Assembly: GCF_046197865.1 (NCBI RefSeq)
Contig: NZ_CP166990.1
Location: 186,001 to 250,000 of the forward strand
DNA length: 64,000 nucleotides
From: JAHKLT01 sp046197865
GTDB taxonomy: Archaea; Methanobacteriota; Methanobacteria; Methanobacteriales; Methanobacteriaceae
Direction of reading: 5' to 3'
The first letter of the stretch is position 1; every line of letters starts with the position of its first letter. The notes under the pieces were generated by a model that was not told the DNA's origin, ran no database searches, and saw nothing but the letters and a program-made list of their open reading frames with translations. Shown here piece by piece: positions 56,401 to 64,000 of this stretch. The position numbers and the translations under genes are program-made.

Positions 56401-58255
56401 TGGTATTGAAAATGATTCTGAATTATATGATGATTTATTGGAATGTGTTGATGTAATTATTGGAATTCAAAGTAATATGGAATGGAAATCCCTAATCTCA
56501 GCATTATCTGGAGGTTATGTTTTTGCAGGATTATTTGCTGATCCTTCTTATGGAAATTCTCTTCCAACTGGAACTAATGGTTATGTGGAAGATTCCAGTA
56601 AAATGCCTACTAAAATTGCATATGAATCAGCTAAAGAAATGATGGATTTAAAAATTGCAGCTTATTATGAAGAAGAAGGTAAATGCCCAGAACTATTTGG
56701 TTTAGTTTTATGGGGTACAGAAATTCTCCGTACTAATGGAATGGGAATTGGTGAATTTTTATACTTATTGGGTGTTGAACCTATTTGGAGTAGGAGTGGT
56801 ACTGTTACTGGTGTAAAATTAATCCCTCTTGAAGATTTAACCATAACTTTATCTAATGGTACAGTTTTAAACCGTCCAAGAATTGATGTTTATGCTAGTA
56901 TTGTTACTAGTAATTCATATTGGATTAAATTAATGGTTAATGCTGTTAATATTGTTTTCTATAATACACCTGATGAAGATTCTTCAGTAAATTTTGTTAA
57001 AAAACATTATGCAGAAAATCCTTCTCTTGATAGATTATTTGGTCTACCAGGTAATATTCTTGAAGGTACTGGTGGAAGTGATTTCTTATCAAATCCTAAT
57101 AATTGGCAAGATTTAGATGATCTTACTGCAGTTTTAGCAGATATATATTTAACCAGAGTTTCTTATTCATGGTCTATAGATGAAAAAGGTAATATTATAA
57201 TAACTCAAAAAAGAGATGATTATTCTTATCTTTTGGGTAAAGTAGATGTTATTAGTCAAAATATGGATAGTACATGGAGACTTCTTGATACTGATGATTA
57301 TGTTGATTGGTTTTATACTATGTGGGCAGTAGCTAAAGAATTAGGCGCAGATCCATATACTATGATTGGAGATAGTAGAAATCTAAATAACTTTAAGATG
57401 AGGGATGTTATTGCTGAATTACAATTAGAGATAAGAACTAATGTTTTAAATCCTAAATTTATTGAAGCTATGCTTAGTAGTCCTGGAGGTACTTTAAAAT
57501 ATTATAGTATGTTTGAGGAATGGTGGAAATATGAAATTCTTCATCAAGAAACTACTGGGGAATCAACTATCAATACTAATCTTTATGATCAAATGGCGAA
57601 TGTTCTTTTAGAACAATCTTCAAATATCAGATCTGATTCACAAGCATATGGTTTGCAATCTAGTATAGCTATTATGATTCATGCAATCGAAAGAGGGTAT
57701 TATAATGCAGATCCTCAAATGCTTGAAAATTTAGTAAATAAATTCATAGAAATAGTTAATGAATATGGAATAGCATGTTGTCACCATACTTGTGGTAATT
57801 TGAATTTAATGAATAAAATAGTAGTTTCTAGTACTCTTTCAGATAAAATAAAACAAGACTTTTCAGATATTATACAAGCAGTTACTTTAAAAGATCCAAT
57901 TTACAATTCTACTACTACAAACCCAGAAACCCAAAATACTGATTCAAATGGAACTTCCACTGATGAACCATCACCAAATACAGATTCTGAAGGATCTGTA
58001 GGAGAATATGGTAATGATAAATCTCCATCTATTTCATCTTCTACTTCAGGAAGTGATTCTCAAAAAAGTTCAAAAGATAATTCTGAAAGCTCAGATTCTT
58101 CAGAAAGTGGTGATGCATATGAAATTTCTAAAACTAGTTCTAAAAGTAGTGCTAGTGTAGAATCTTCAATGCCTATTTATTTCATTGCAGCTATAATTGT
58201 TTTAATAATTGTATTTGCTATTGGATATTTAAGAAATAAAGATAATGAATTTTAA
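53498..58255 (+). CDS. Secreted, membrane-anchored CobN/HmuS-like chelatase
   Basis: About 1585 residues. Signal peptide (KTNKLLSIVLFFSIVLIVTG), a small Ig/carboxypeptidase-regulatory-like domain (about 50-120), then a full CobN/BchH-type body. Its hallmark NLGTHGTLEFLPGRSIG lies near residue 747, and a Cys/His cluster ACCHHTCGN lies near the end of the body. A Ser/Thr-rich stalk and a terminal helix (FIAAIIVLIIVFAIGYL) anchor it outside the cell. True CobN is cytoplasmic and inserts cobalt; this topology suggests work on external tetrapyrroles, as proposed for HmuS. The frame has no ATG/GTG/TTG at the GGAGGTG site; ATT 53498 has ideal spacing and alone yields the whole signal peptide. Confidence 0.85.
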   Translation: MKTNKLLSIVLFFSIVLIVTGNVMANDNENIVNHDLIINDNALSNEDLSLASSDTIFASDTSSITVNVKDSYNESLNTWVEDGFSISNAKVEIFDSQNNLVFSDLTDKKGQIISNNLNNGNYRVDISYLTYEIKSFNVNLNSNKVLTHTFYPDIILVMTIGHQEKIDALMGLSRRVAYIHTDVYEKEKDWLLEFANYVHLDMYIDSKTDSIDLGPIKNSPANDNYKIAYTFGVYGDTIIKSLGLNFIGGSVFNNTPNTLENTYIGSYFQAQDTPDISVMEENMKNYLDYMFYLINPNKYKNPTLDSSRTPLFVASFGLYHPDIGTILAQPEPELINKWIISNPGYDADGNGSLNWMVEEYSLWAQEFSSPEYLTELFEKEYFKKFSFNTPYIAIASYYAGGPLVDALIRAYESENRAAINVFQSVPDPKLSLAKILAGVNNASKYGFSAVNSLVSWSLDYSNLGNGGATDTLSELDLSILNAVNQISETSYNNELGPQMEWIYAVTIPSFESIFGSIVVSYVDSNGVEQIIQSGVDKLVKMTLGWANLKEKDNDDKIVSIVLYNYPPGKNEIGASFLDVFESIHDILEVLYDEGYDIGMSKEEIPNANEIYTIVAEFGNKGTWAQGLLNEYVEKYFDTLMNNGQLINSEKYQELVIDSLDYRLYQQMYDYWNGSENELGKIMVYNGEYIVIPGIFFGNIFITFQPSRGWEEVSNYHDLEMPPHQQYVTFYKWLDEVLNTDAIINLGTHGTLEFLPGRSIGLQEDDWSFALTLNPTIYPYIVSNPGEGMVAKDRLGSLIITHMTPAIVESELYGDYVKLKDAILQYENAVKNNVTQQIENAQKAVIEFAISLGFDSNYESFDNWAEELHDYLELMENDLNVLGMHSLGYVLSGEELIQEVITIVSSKTEIYNRLTAFLFPELADLDFYKNIITNRKYEGEVVEIKAWLYKFIEELVYNTASCNDLAKKYGIENDSELYDDLLECVDVIIGIQSNMEWKSLISALSGGYVFAGLFADPSYGNSLPTGTNGYVEDSSKMPTKIAYESAKEMMDLKIAAYYEEEGKCPELFGLVLWGTEILRTNGMGIGEFLYLLGVEPIWSRSGTVTGVKLIPLEDLTITLSNGTVLNRPRIDVYASIVTSNSYWIKLMVNAVNIVFYNTPDEDSSVNFVKKHYAENPSLDRLFGLPGNILEGTGGSDFLSNPNNWQDLDDLTAVLADIYLTRVSYSWSIDEKGNIIITQKRDDYSYLLGKVDVISQNMDSTWRLLDTDDYVDWFYTMWAVAKELGADPYTMIGDSRNLNNFKMRDVIAELQLEIRTNVLNPKFIEAMLSSPGGTLKYYSMFEEWWKYEILHQETTGESTINTNLYDQMANVLLEQSSNIRSDSQAYGLQSSIAIMIHAIERGYYNADPQMLENLVNKFIEIVNEYGIACCHHTCGNLNLMNKIVVSSTLSDKIKQDFSDIIQAVTLKDPIYNSTTTNPETQNTDSNGTSTDEPSPNTDSEGSVGEYGNDKSPSISSSTSGSDSQKSSKDNSESSDSSESGDAYEISKTSSKSSASVESSMPIYFIAAIIVLIIVFAIGYLRNKDNEF

Positions 58256-58378
58256 TCTTTATTTCTATTTTTATTTTTTTTTCAACTTCACTTTATAGAA
58301 ATTATTATATAATTGAATTTACATAGTTGTTTTATAAAATAATTTTTTTATTTTACTTTAAAAATTGGAGAAAAAACT

Positions 58379-61300
58379 ATGAAAGCTATTAAATTTTTAA
58401 TTCTCTTGTTTTTTATTGTAAGTTTAGCTATTAGTGGAATTAGTGCTACTGATAATGAAACTTATTTAGAAACTCAAGAAAATAACTTAGATTTTAATCA
58501 ATTATCAATTGAAGAAGAGATAGTTGATAATAACGTATTAAATACATATGAAATAAATTCAAATAATTTCAATGATTATTTTGATGGAAATGGTATTAAA
58601 GATTCAAGTCAGGTAAAAAATGGAGATACTCTTAATTTAAATGGAGATTTTACAGGTTTAACTTTTAAAATTAACAAAGCATTAAATATAAATGGTATTA
58701 ATGCTCAACTAAAAAATTCAAAAATCATTGTAGTTGCAGGTGGATCATATTCTAATATTTCTAATATTAATATTCAAAATTCACTTGTATCAAGCTATGG
58801 AATATTATTGCAAAGTGCTACAAATTGTATTATTTCTGATTGTACAATTAGTGTAAATGGTGTGGGAGCTTTCCCAATAATTTTAGATATGCAAGCAAAT
58901 AATAATAAAGTAATTTCAAACCATTTAATTACTGCTAAAACATCTGAAGGTAAATATCATGCTAATATTATTTTAGGAGATTCTCATAATAATTACATTG
59001 CAAACAATATTATTGAAAGTGGAGATTCTAATGCAATTTATTTATCTGTATATGGATCAAGTAACTTTTTAGGAGGATTATCTAATTATAATCATATTTA
59101 TAATAATACTATTAGTTGTTATTTAATTCCCACTTCATGGAATTATGCTATTCAAATGATGGGTTCTTATAATCTTGCTGAGGAAAATACTGTTATTGGA
59201 ACTTATAGGGGGATTTCAGGATCAGGTACTAATAATTCTGCAATTGGAAATACTTTAATTAATTTGACTGGAATAGAATTTTCTACTAATGAATTAGTTG
59301 GAGGAGATCATGGTATTATTTTAGCTACAAATTCAACTGTTGCAAATAATATTATCATTAATTCAAATCTAGTTGGTTCTGGAATTTCTGTAGGGTCTAA
59401 TTCTAAAGTTTATAATAATGATATTGAAGTTTTAGGAGATTCTTTTGGAATTAGAGCTGAAGGTAATAATATAGAAATATATAATAATAAAGTAAAATCT
59501 CAAAATGTAGGAATCTATCAAATTGGAGGTTCAAGCTCTGGAGGTTATTCAGGTTTAATTGTTAGAAATAATACTATTAATTCTGCTTCAGCTATCGGAA
59601 TATTAATAAAAAAACAATCTAATAGAATTTATCCAAATAATATTAAAATAATTGATAATATTGTAATAACTGAAAATGAAATAGCTATTGATGCTTCTCA
59701 AGCAGATAATAATTCTTATATTATTTCAAATAATAATGTAGGAGGTAAAAAAATTATTTCTCCAGATGGACTTGTTGATCCTTCAGGAGATTTAGTTTTT
59801 AATGGAACTACATATACTATCACCCCTACTAATTTCAAAAATTTCTTTGATGATAATGGAAATATCATATATGCTTTGAAAAAAGGAGATATTTTAATTT
59901 TTGTTGGTGATTTTTATAATAAATTAATAAAAATTAATATCGGACTAAAATTAACTGGATCTAACCCTAATTTTTATAATTCTACTATTAAAGTACTTTC
60001 AGTTAATGGTGTTTTAATAGAAAATTTAAATATTGTAAATAATGATCATAATGCAGATAATCAGTGGGGCATTCTTATTAAAGAATCTAATAAAATAGTT
60101 ATTAAAAATAATAATATTGATATTAAGGATAAAACTGCTGCATATTCAATTTTTATTTTAGATTCAGGTGATTTAAATATTCATAATAATAAATTAAAAT
60201 CTTCTGGTGGAAATTTAACTTATACAATACTAATGTATTCTTCTTTTAATGCAAATATTGTAAATAATGAAATTATTACTATTGGTACTGGTGAAAAATA
60301 TTCTTATCAAAAAGGAATATCTATTGGTGAAGGTATTAATGTAAATGAAATTTTAAAAACATATGGTATTTTAGCTATTGAATCATCTGGTAATTATATA
60401 GCTGAAAATAATTTACAAATTTCATCTTTATTAGATGAAGCTTATGCTAATTCATCAAATTCAATTGCAGGTATTGATTTTTATTTTGACTGTTCTGATA
60501 ATATAATTGAATATAACAATATTACAATTAATGCTAAAGACAATTATATTTATGGTATGGGAGTTATTGGTGCAGAAACTAATTCTGGTCAAGAAAAATA
60601 TTCAAAAAATAATACTTTTGCTTATAATAATGTTAATATTGAAGGATATAGTTTTGGAACAGGTTTCATTGCAGGATATAACTCTATAAATACTATAATT
60701 ATGGGAAATAGTATAAATGTAAATACAAAACGTTTTGCATATGGTATAACTTTAGAAGATTCTGATAAATCAATTATTATTAACAATAGTGTCAAAACTT
60801 CAGCAGATATTAATTATATTATTGAAATGTATTTATCTGATGATAATTTGATTGAAAATAATGAATTATATGGTATGGGAAAATATGTATATGGTATTGC
60901 AGGATATAGGGCATCAAATAATAATATTATTAATAATAATGTCTCTGCATTAGGTAATTCAAATGAAATTTTAAATTATATTAATTATGATGTAATAAAA
61001 CAAGGAAATTCTGGTATTATATTATTAATTTCTGATAATAATTTAATTCAAAATAATTCTATTACTACTTTAGGAAATTATTCTGTAATAGCTATAAACA
61101 CTAGTAAAAACAATGTAATAACTTATAATTATCTTAAATCATCTGATAAAATAGGAGATGCATCTGTAAGTGTAATAGCTAATAATGAAGTTCATGATAA
61201 TTATGCTAAATATTTCTCAAATATTAAATTTAATCCGATTGTAGCTATTTATAAAGATACAGCTATTTTCACAGTTACTTTATCTGATGGTGGAGATTCT

Positions 61301-62812
61301 AAAGTTAAATTTTATATTGGTAATGTTTTAATAGGGGAAACAAAATCTGTTAATGGTGTAGCTAAGTTTACTTATAAATTAACTGATGCTTTTGCAGTAG
61401 GTCTACATAATATTTATGCAGAAATTTCTGAAGATGATTATAAATCAGAAAAAGTTGCTTCGACCTTAACTATTACTAAAGAAAATTTAATTATAATTTT
61501 CGAGGATATTTCAAGTTTACCTGGAAATACTATAACATTAAAAGCTACAGTTTATGATAGATTTAATAATCCTGTTCCAGGTATTGTTGTAGAGTTCTAT
61601 AGAGATGGTAATAGATATATTGGCAGAGGAACTACTGGAACTTATGGGATAGCTACTCTTAGCTGGAAAATGCCAAGTAGTTTGACTTATGGTAATTATT
61701 CAATTTCTGCTAAAACTACTGGAAATGATGATTATGAAGGCAATTTTAAAAATGCTACTTTATCATTAGGTAAAGCTAAGCCTGTTTATCTTTCTGGAGA
61801 TAATATTACAATGTATTATAAAGATGGATCTAGATATGTTGTAACTTTACTTGATAGTAATAAAAATCCATTTGTTGGTAGAGATGTAACCATTTCTATT
61901 AATGGTGTTGATTATGTAAGACAAACAGATTCTAAAGGCCAAGCAAGTATTGCTTTAAATTTAGATGCAAAAGAATATCTTGTTACTGTTAAATTTTTAG
62001 GTGATAAGGATTATACTGCTTTAACAATTAGTAATATTGTTAAAATCCAAAGTACTTTAGTTGCTAGTGATTTAACTAAATATTACAAAAATGATAGTCA
62101 ATATTATATCACTGTTTATGATAAGTTAGGAAAGCTTTTAAAAAATACTGATGTTGAATTTAACATTAATGGTGTAATGTATACTAGAACTACGGATTCT
62201 AATGGTATTGCTAAATTATCAATTAATTTAAGTCCAAATAAATATGTAATAACTGCTAAAAACCTAGTTACTGAAGAAGTTCATTCTAATAATATCGTTG
62301 TTTTATCTACTTTAAATGGAAGCGATTTAACTAAAATGGTTGGAGGAGCAGAAAAATACGGTGTTAAAGTCCTTGATAGGCAAGGAAAAGCTATAACTAA
62401 TACTAATGTTCGTATGAATATTAATGGTGTTATGTATACTAGAACTACTGATTCAAATGGAATAGCTTATTTATCTATTAATTTAGATCCTGGTGAATAC
62501 ATTATAACTGTTTATCATCCTGTTGATGGTTTAGAGCAAAGTAATTTAATTCGTGTTTATCCCACATTACTTGGTTATGATCTTAGTATGAGTTTCCAAG
62601 ATGGTTCTTATTATAGAGTTTATTTATATGATACTAATGGAAAAGAATTAGTGGGTAAAAATATTTCAATGAATATTAATGGAGTCATATATCATAGAAC
62701 AACTAGTTCAGGTGGTTTAGCTAAGTTAAATATTAATTTAGACAGAGGACATTATATTATAACTGCTTCTTATGGTGGTTATTCAACTTCAAATATTATT
62801 GTTGTAAAATAG
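58379..62812 (+). CDS. Adhesin-like surface protein with two beta-helix blocks and Ig-like repeats
   Basis: A 1477-residue secreted protein. Signal peptide MKAIKFLILLFFIVSLAISG; then two beta-helix blocks (about 60-460 and 480-940), each introduced by a similar segment (YEINSNNFNDYFDGNG and YTITPTNFKNFFDDNG). Two Ig-like domains (about 950-1135) and four ~90-residue repeats of the NINGV.YxRTTxSxG/NLD type follow, like those of the adhesin at 50300. It has no membrane anchor. The proper ATG follows GGAGAAAAAACT. Its position between the CobN-like gene and the DUF2162/ExbB genes suggests a substrate-binding or scaffolding role in that system. Confidence 0.85.
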   Translation: MKAIKFLILLFFIVSLAISGISATDNETYLETQENNLDFNQLSIEEEIVDNNVLNTYEINSNNFNDYFDGNGIKDSSQVKNGDTLNLNGDFTGLTFKINKALNINGINAQLKNSKIIVVAGGSYSNISNINIQNSLVSSYGILLQSATNCIISDCTISVNGVGAFPIILDMQANNNKVISNHLITAKTSEGKYHANIILGDSHNNYIANNIIESGDSNAIYLSVYGSSNFLGGLSNYNHIYNNTISCYLIPTSWNYAIQMMGSYNLAEENTVIGTYRGISGSGTNNSAIGNTLINLTGIEFSTNELVGGDHGIILATNSTVANNIIINSNLVGSGISVGSNSKVYNNDIEVLGDSFGIRAEGNNIEIYNNKVKSQNVGIYQIGGSSSGGYSGLIVRNNTINSASAIGILIKKQSNRIYPNNIKIIDNIVITENEIAIDASQADNNSYIISNNNVGGKKIISPDGLVDPSGDLVFNGTTYTITPTNFKNFFDDNGNIIYALKKGDILIFVGDFYNKLIKINIGLKLTGSNPNFYNSTIKVLSVNGVLIENLNIVNNDHNADNQWGILIKESNKIVIKNNNIDIKDKTAAYSIFILDSGDLNIHNNKLKSSGGNLTYTILMYSSFNANIVNNEIITIGTGEKYSYQKGISIGEGINVNEILKTYGILAIESSGNYIAENNLQISSLLDEAYANSSNSIAGIDFYFDCSDNIIEYNNITINAKDNYIYGMGVIGAETNSGQEKYSKNNTFAYNNVNIEGYSFGTGFIAGYNSINTIIMGNSINVNTKRFAYGITLEDSDKSIIINNSVKTSADINYIIEMYLSDDNLIENNELYGMGKYVYGIAGYRASNNNIINNNVSALGNSNEILNYINYDVIKQGNSGIILLISDNNLIQNNSITTLGNYSVIAINTSKNNVITYNYLKSSDKIGDASVSVIANNEVHDNYAKYFSNIKFNPIVAIYKDTAIFTVTLSDGGDSKVKFYIGNVLIGETKSVNGVAKFTYKLTDAFAVGLHNIYAEISEDDYKSEKVASTLTITKENLIIIFEDISSLPGNTITLKATVYDRFNNPVPGIVVEFYRDGNRYIGRGTTGTYGIATLSWKMPSSLTYGNYSISAKTTGNDDYEGNFKNATLSLGKAKPVYLSGDNITMYYKDGSRYVVTLLDSNKNPFVGRDVTISINGVDYVRQTDSKGQASIALNLDAKEYLVTVKFLGDKDYTALTISNIVKIQSTLVASDLTKYYKNDSQYYITVYDKLGKLLKNTDVEFNINGVMYTRTTDSNGIAKLSINLSPNKYVITAKNLVTEEVHSNNIVVLSTLNGSDLTKMVGGAEKYGVKVLDRQGKAITNTNVRMNINGVMYTRTTDSNGIAYLSINLDPGEYIITVYHPVDGLEQSNLIRVYPTLLGYDLSMSFQDGSYYRVYLYDTNGKELVGKNISMNINGVIYHRTTSSGGLAKLNINLDRGHYIITASYGGYSTSNIIVVK

Positions 62813-62861
62813 CTAATTTATAGCTATTTTATTTTTTTTAAATATTATTGGGGGATATACT

Positions 62862-63572
62862 ATGGATATGATGAGTATGTTATGGCAGTTAGGTGTTTTA
62901 TCTGCAGTATTAGTTTTTGGAATTAAAATTGGTTTAGCATCTGGTTTAGCTAATCTTTCAAAAAAGTATTTAGCTTTAATATGTCTAGGTTATGGTGCAG
63001 GTGTTTTAATTTGTGCAAAAATTGCTTCTTTTTATGCAGATCAATTAACTACTTGGATTTATGATTATAATGTTGTGTTTTTTTTAGCTATGGCATTAAT
63101 TATGATAATAGCTGGGGTATTTACAATTAGAGAATGGAAAGTTAATTCAAAAAATACAACTACTGCAACATGTTTAGCTGTTGTTGCTCCTTGTCCTTGT
63201 TGTTTTGGTTCAATTATTGCTAGTATTCTTTTAGTTGCTCCTACTATTGGTTTTGGTGCATATCAATTAAGTCAATATGTAGCTTTAGCTTTAATTTTAA
63301 CAATTGCAATAACTTATTTTGGATCAAATTTTATTGCAAAACATTTAAATAAGCCTTATCCTGTAATTCTTGGGAATTTCATGTTATTTTTAGGTATTTA
63401 TTTCTTATTATCTTCTATTGTATTACCTAATATTTCTAGTGCTATGAGTAAACAAATGGGCTCTATTAATATTGCTTCATTTGAATCAATAGCTATGATA
63501 ATTATATTTGTTGTAATGCTTTTAATTGTAGGAATAATTTTAAATAAAAAAAGTGATAGTTTTTATAAATAA
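62862..63572 (+). CDS. DUF2162 family membrane protein, putative transporter
   Basis: A 236-residue protein with about six to seven membrane helices. It matches the DUF2162 family of predicted transporters, found with CobN-like and ExbB-like genes. The most striking feature is VVAPCPCCFGSIIAS (near residue 107), a Cys-Pro-Cys-Cys motif at a helix start that could bind a metal. GGGGGAT precedes the ATG. It is followed after 18 bases by the ExbB-like gene, so the two are co-transcribed. Transport of a metal or metal complex is an inference from motif and context. Confidence 0.78.
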   Translation: MDMMSMLWQLGVLSAVLVFGIKIGLASGLANLSKKYLALICLGYGAGVLICAKIASFYADQLTTWIYDYNVVFFLAMALIMIIAGVFTIREWKVNSKNTTTATCLAVVAPCPCCFGSIIASILLVAPTIGFGAYQLSQYVALALILTIAITYFGSNFIAKHLNKPYPVILGNFMLFLGIYFLLSSIVLPNISSAMSKQMGSINIASFESIAMIIIFVVMLLIVGIILNKKSDSFYK

Positions 63573-63590
63573 TTTAAGGAGGATATATTA

Positions 63591-64000
63591 ATGAGTTCTG
63601 TAATCCCTGGTGGGGAATTTTTATCTGGTGCATTAAATGCGATTGCTCAAAGTTTGATTATACCAGTTATTTTATTATTATTAGTTTTAATTGTTTACTC
63701 AATAATTTTAGCAGGAGGTTTAATATCAGAATATACATCTCGAAAGAAAGTTTCTGTTGGGGAAATTAAGAGTATTATATATAGTATTAATAAATCTAAA
63801 AATACTGATGAACTTAAAAGTATTATTGGGGATTCTAAGATTTCTAATTCTCAAAAAAAGGTTTTAAATGAGATTGCTGATTCTTCTGAATTAGATGAAG
63901 AGAATCGTAGAGCTTTAACTAATAAGTTAATTGAGGTTGAAGAGGATAAGATTGATAAGGTTTTAGAGAAAACTGATATTATTGCTCGTATTGGCCCTAC
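63591..64000 (+). CDS. MotA/TolQ/ExbB proton-channel family protein (5' part)
   Basis: The first 136 residues are visible before the window ends. A first membrane helix (LIIPVILLLLVLIVYSIILAGGLI) is followed by a charged cytoplasmic helical region and the TolQ/ExbB-like turn DIIARIGPT, which precedes the channel helices. The family converts proton flow into motion of a partner protein. GGAGG precedes the ATG. Coupled to the DUF2162 and CobN-like genes, it may energise handling of substrate at the surface. The next gene is likely a small ExbD/DUF2149-like partner, outside the window. Confidence 0.8.
   Translation, partial: MSSVIPGGEFLSGALNAIAQSLIIPVILLLLVLIVYSIILAGGLISEYTSRKKVSVGEIKSIIYSINKSKNTDELKSIIGDSKISNSQKKVLNEIADSSELDEENRRALTNKLIEVEEDKIDKVLEKTDIIARIGP

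Overview
The window is AT-rich archaeal DNA from a hydrogenotrophic methanogen of the order Methanobacteriales, most likely a Methanobrevibacter-type gut or rumen organism. The evidence is a complete F420-reducing hydrogenase operon (frhADGB), archaeal information genes (PCNA, GINS, L44e, S27e, aIF2-alpha, Nop10, Kae1, EndoQ), TGTACA TRP boxes before a trp operon, archaeal BRE/TATA promoters, and very large adhesin-like surface proteins. Species cannot be fixed from the sequence alone.

Layout. 1-1.6 kb: divergent kae1/tsaD (cut by the window edge) and a CobT-like gene. 1.65-3.2 kb: a compact accessory cassette with a 90-residue acidic protein, two copies of an ~80-nt structured RNA each with its own promoter, and a DUF3800 gene. 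All four promoters carry a TGTG-N6-CACA palindrome just upstream of the TATA box. 3.3-5.1 kb: tRNA-Arg, truD, an acetyltransferase. 5.2-9.4 kb: a hairpin-rich spacer and a 1306-residue adhesin. 10-13.4 kb: an ABC exporter under a phased-repeat promoter, uppP and two small regulators. 13.5-18.8 kb: pirin, phosphomevalonate dehydratase small subunit, an amidohydrolase, and a copper chaperone/CopA pair. 19-24.5 kb (minus strand): a membrane protein with purB, and a fumarate-reductase-like operon with a membrane subunit. 24.6-28.5 kb: regulator, membrane proteins, CPBP protease and a cation/proton antiporter. 28.5-35 kb: trpE-GD-C-FB-A with two fusions. 35-40.5 kb: replication, translation and repair genes. 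40.5-43.8 kb: a metal-efflux ATPase with its ArsR repressor, two tRNA-Arg genes and a PepSY-like surface protein. 44-48.5 kb: frhADGB and methionine aminopeptidase. 48.5-50 kb: two coiled-coil membrane proteins, then initiator tRNA-Met with RNase P RNA. 50.3-64 kb: a surface cluster of adhesin, secreted CobN-like chelatase, adhesin, DUF2162 membrane protein and an ExbB/TolQ-type proton channel (cut by the end).

The two most promising systems are the DUF3800/structured-RNA cassette at 1.65-3.2 kb, where shared operators tie two proteins and two RNAs into one regulon, and the extracytoplasmic CobN-like/DUF2162/ExbB cluster at 53.5-64 kb. The latter resembles in gene content the chelatase and membrane genes of bacterial heme-uptake (hmu) loci and may process tetrapyrroles or metals at the cell surface. 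A fumarate reductase with four membrane histidines placed like heme ligands, in a lineage regarded as lacking cytochromes, adds interest to that idea. Two surface-protein genes appear to start at ATT codons.
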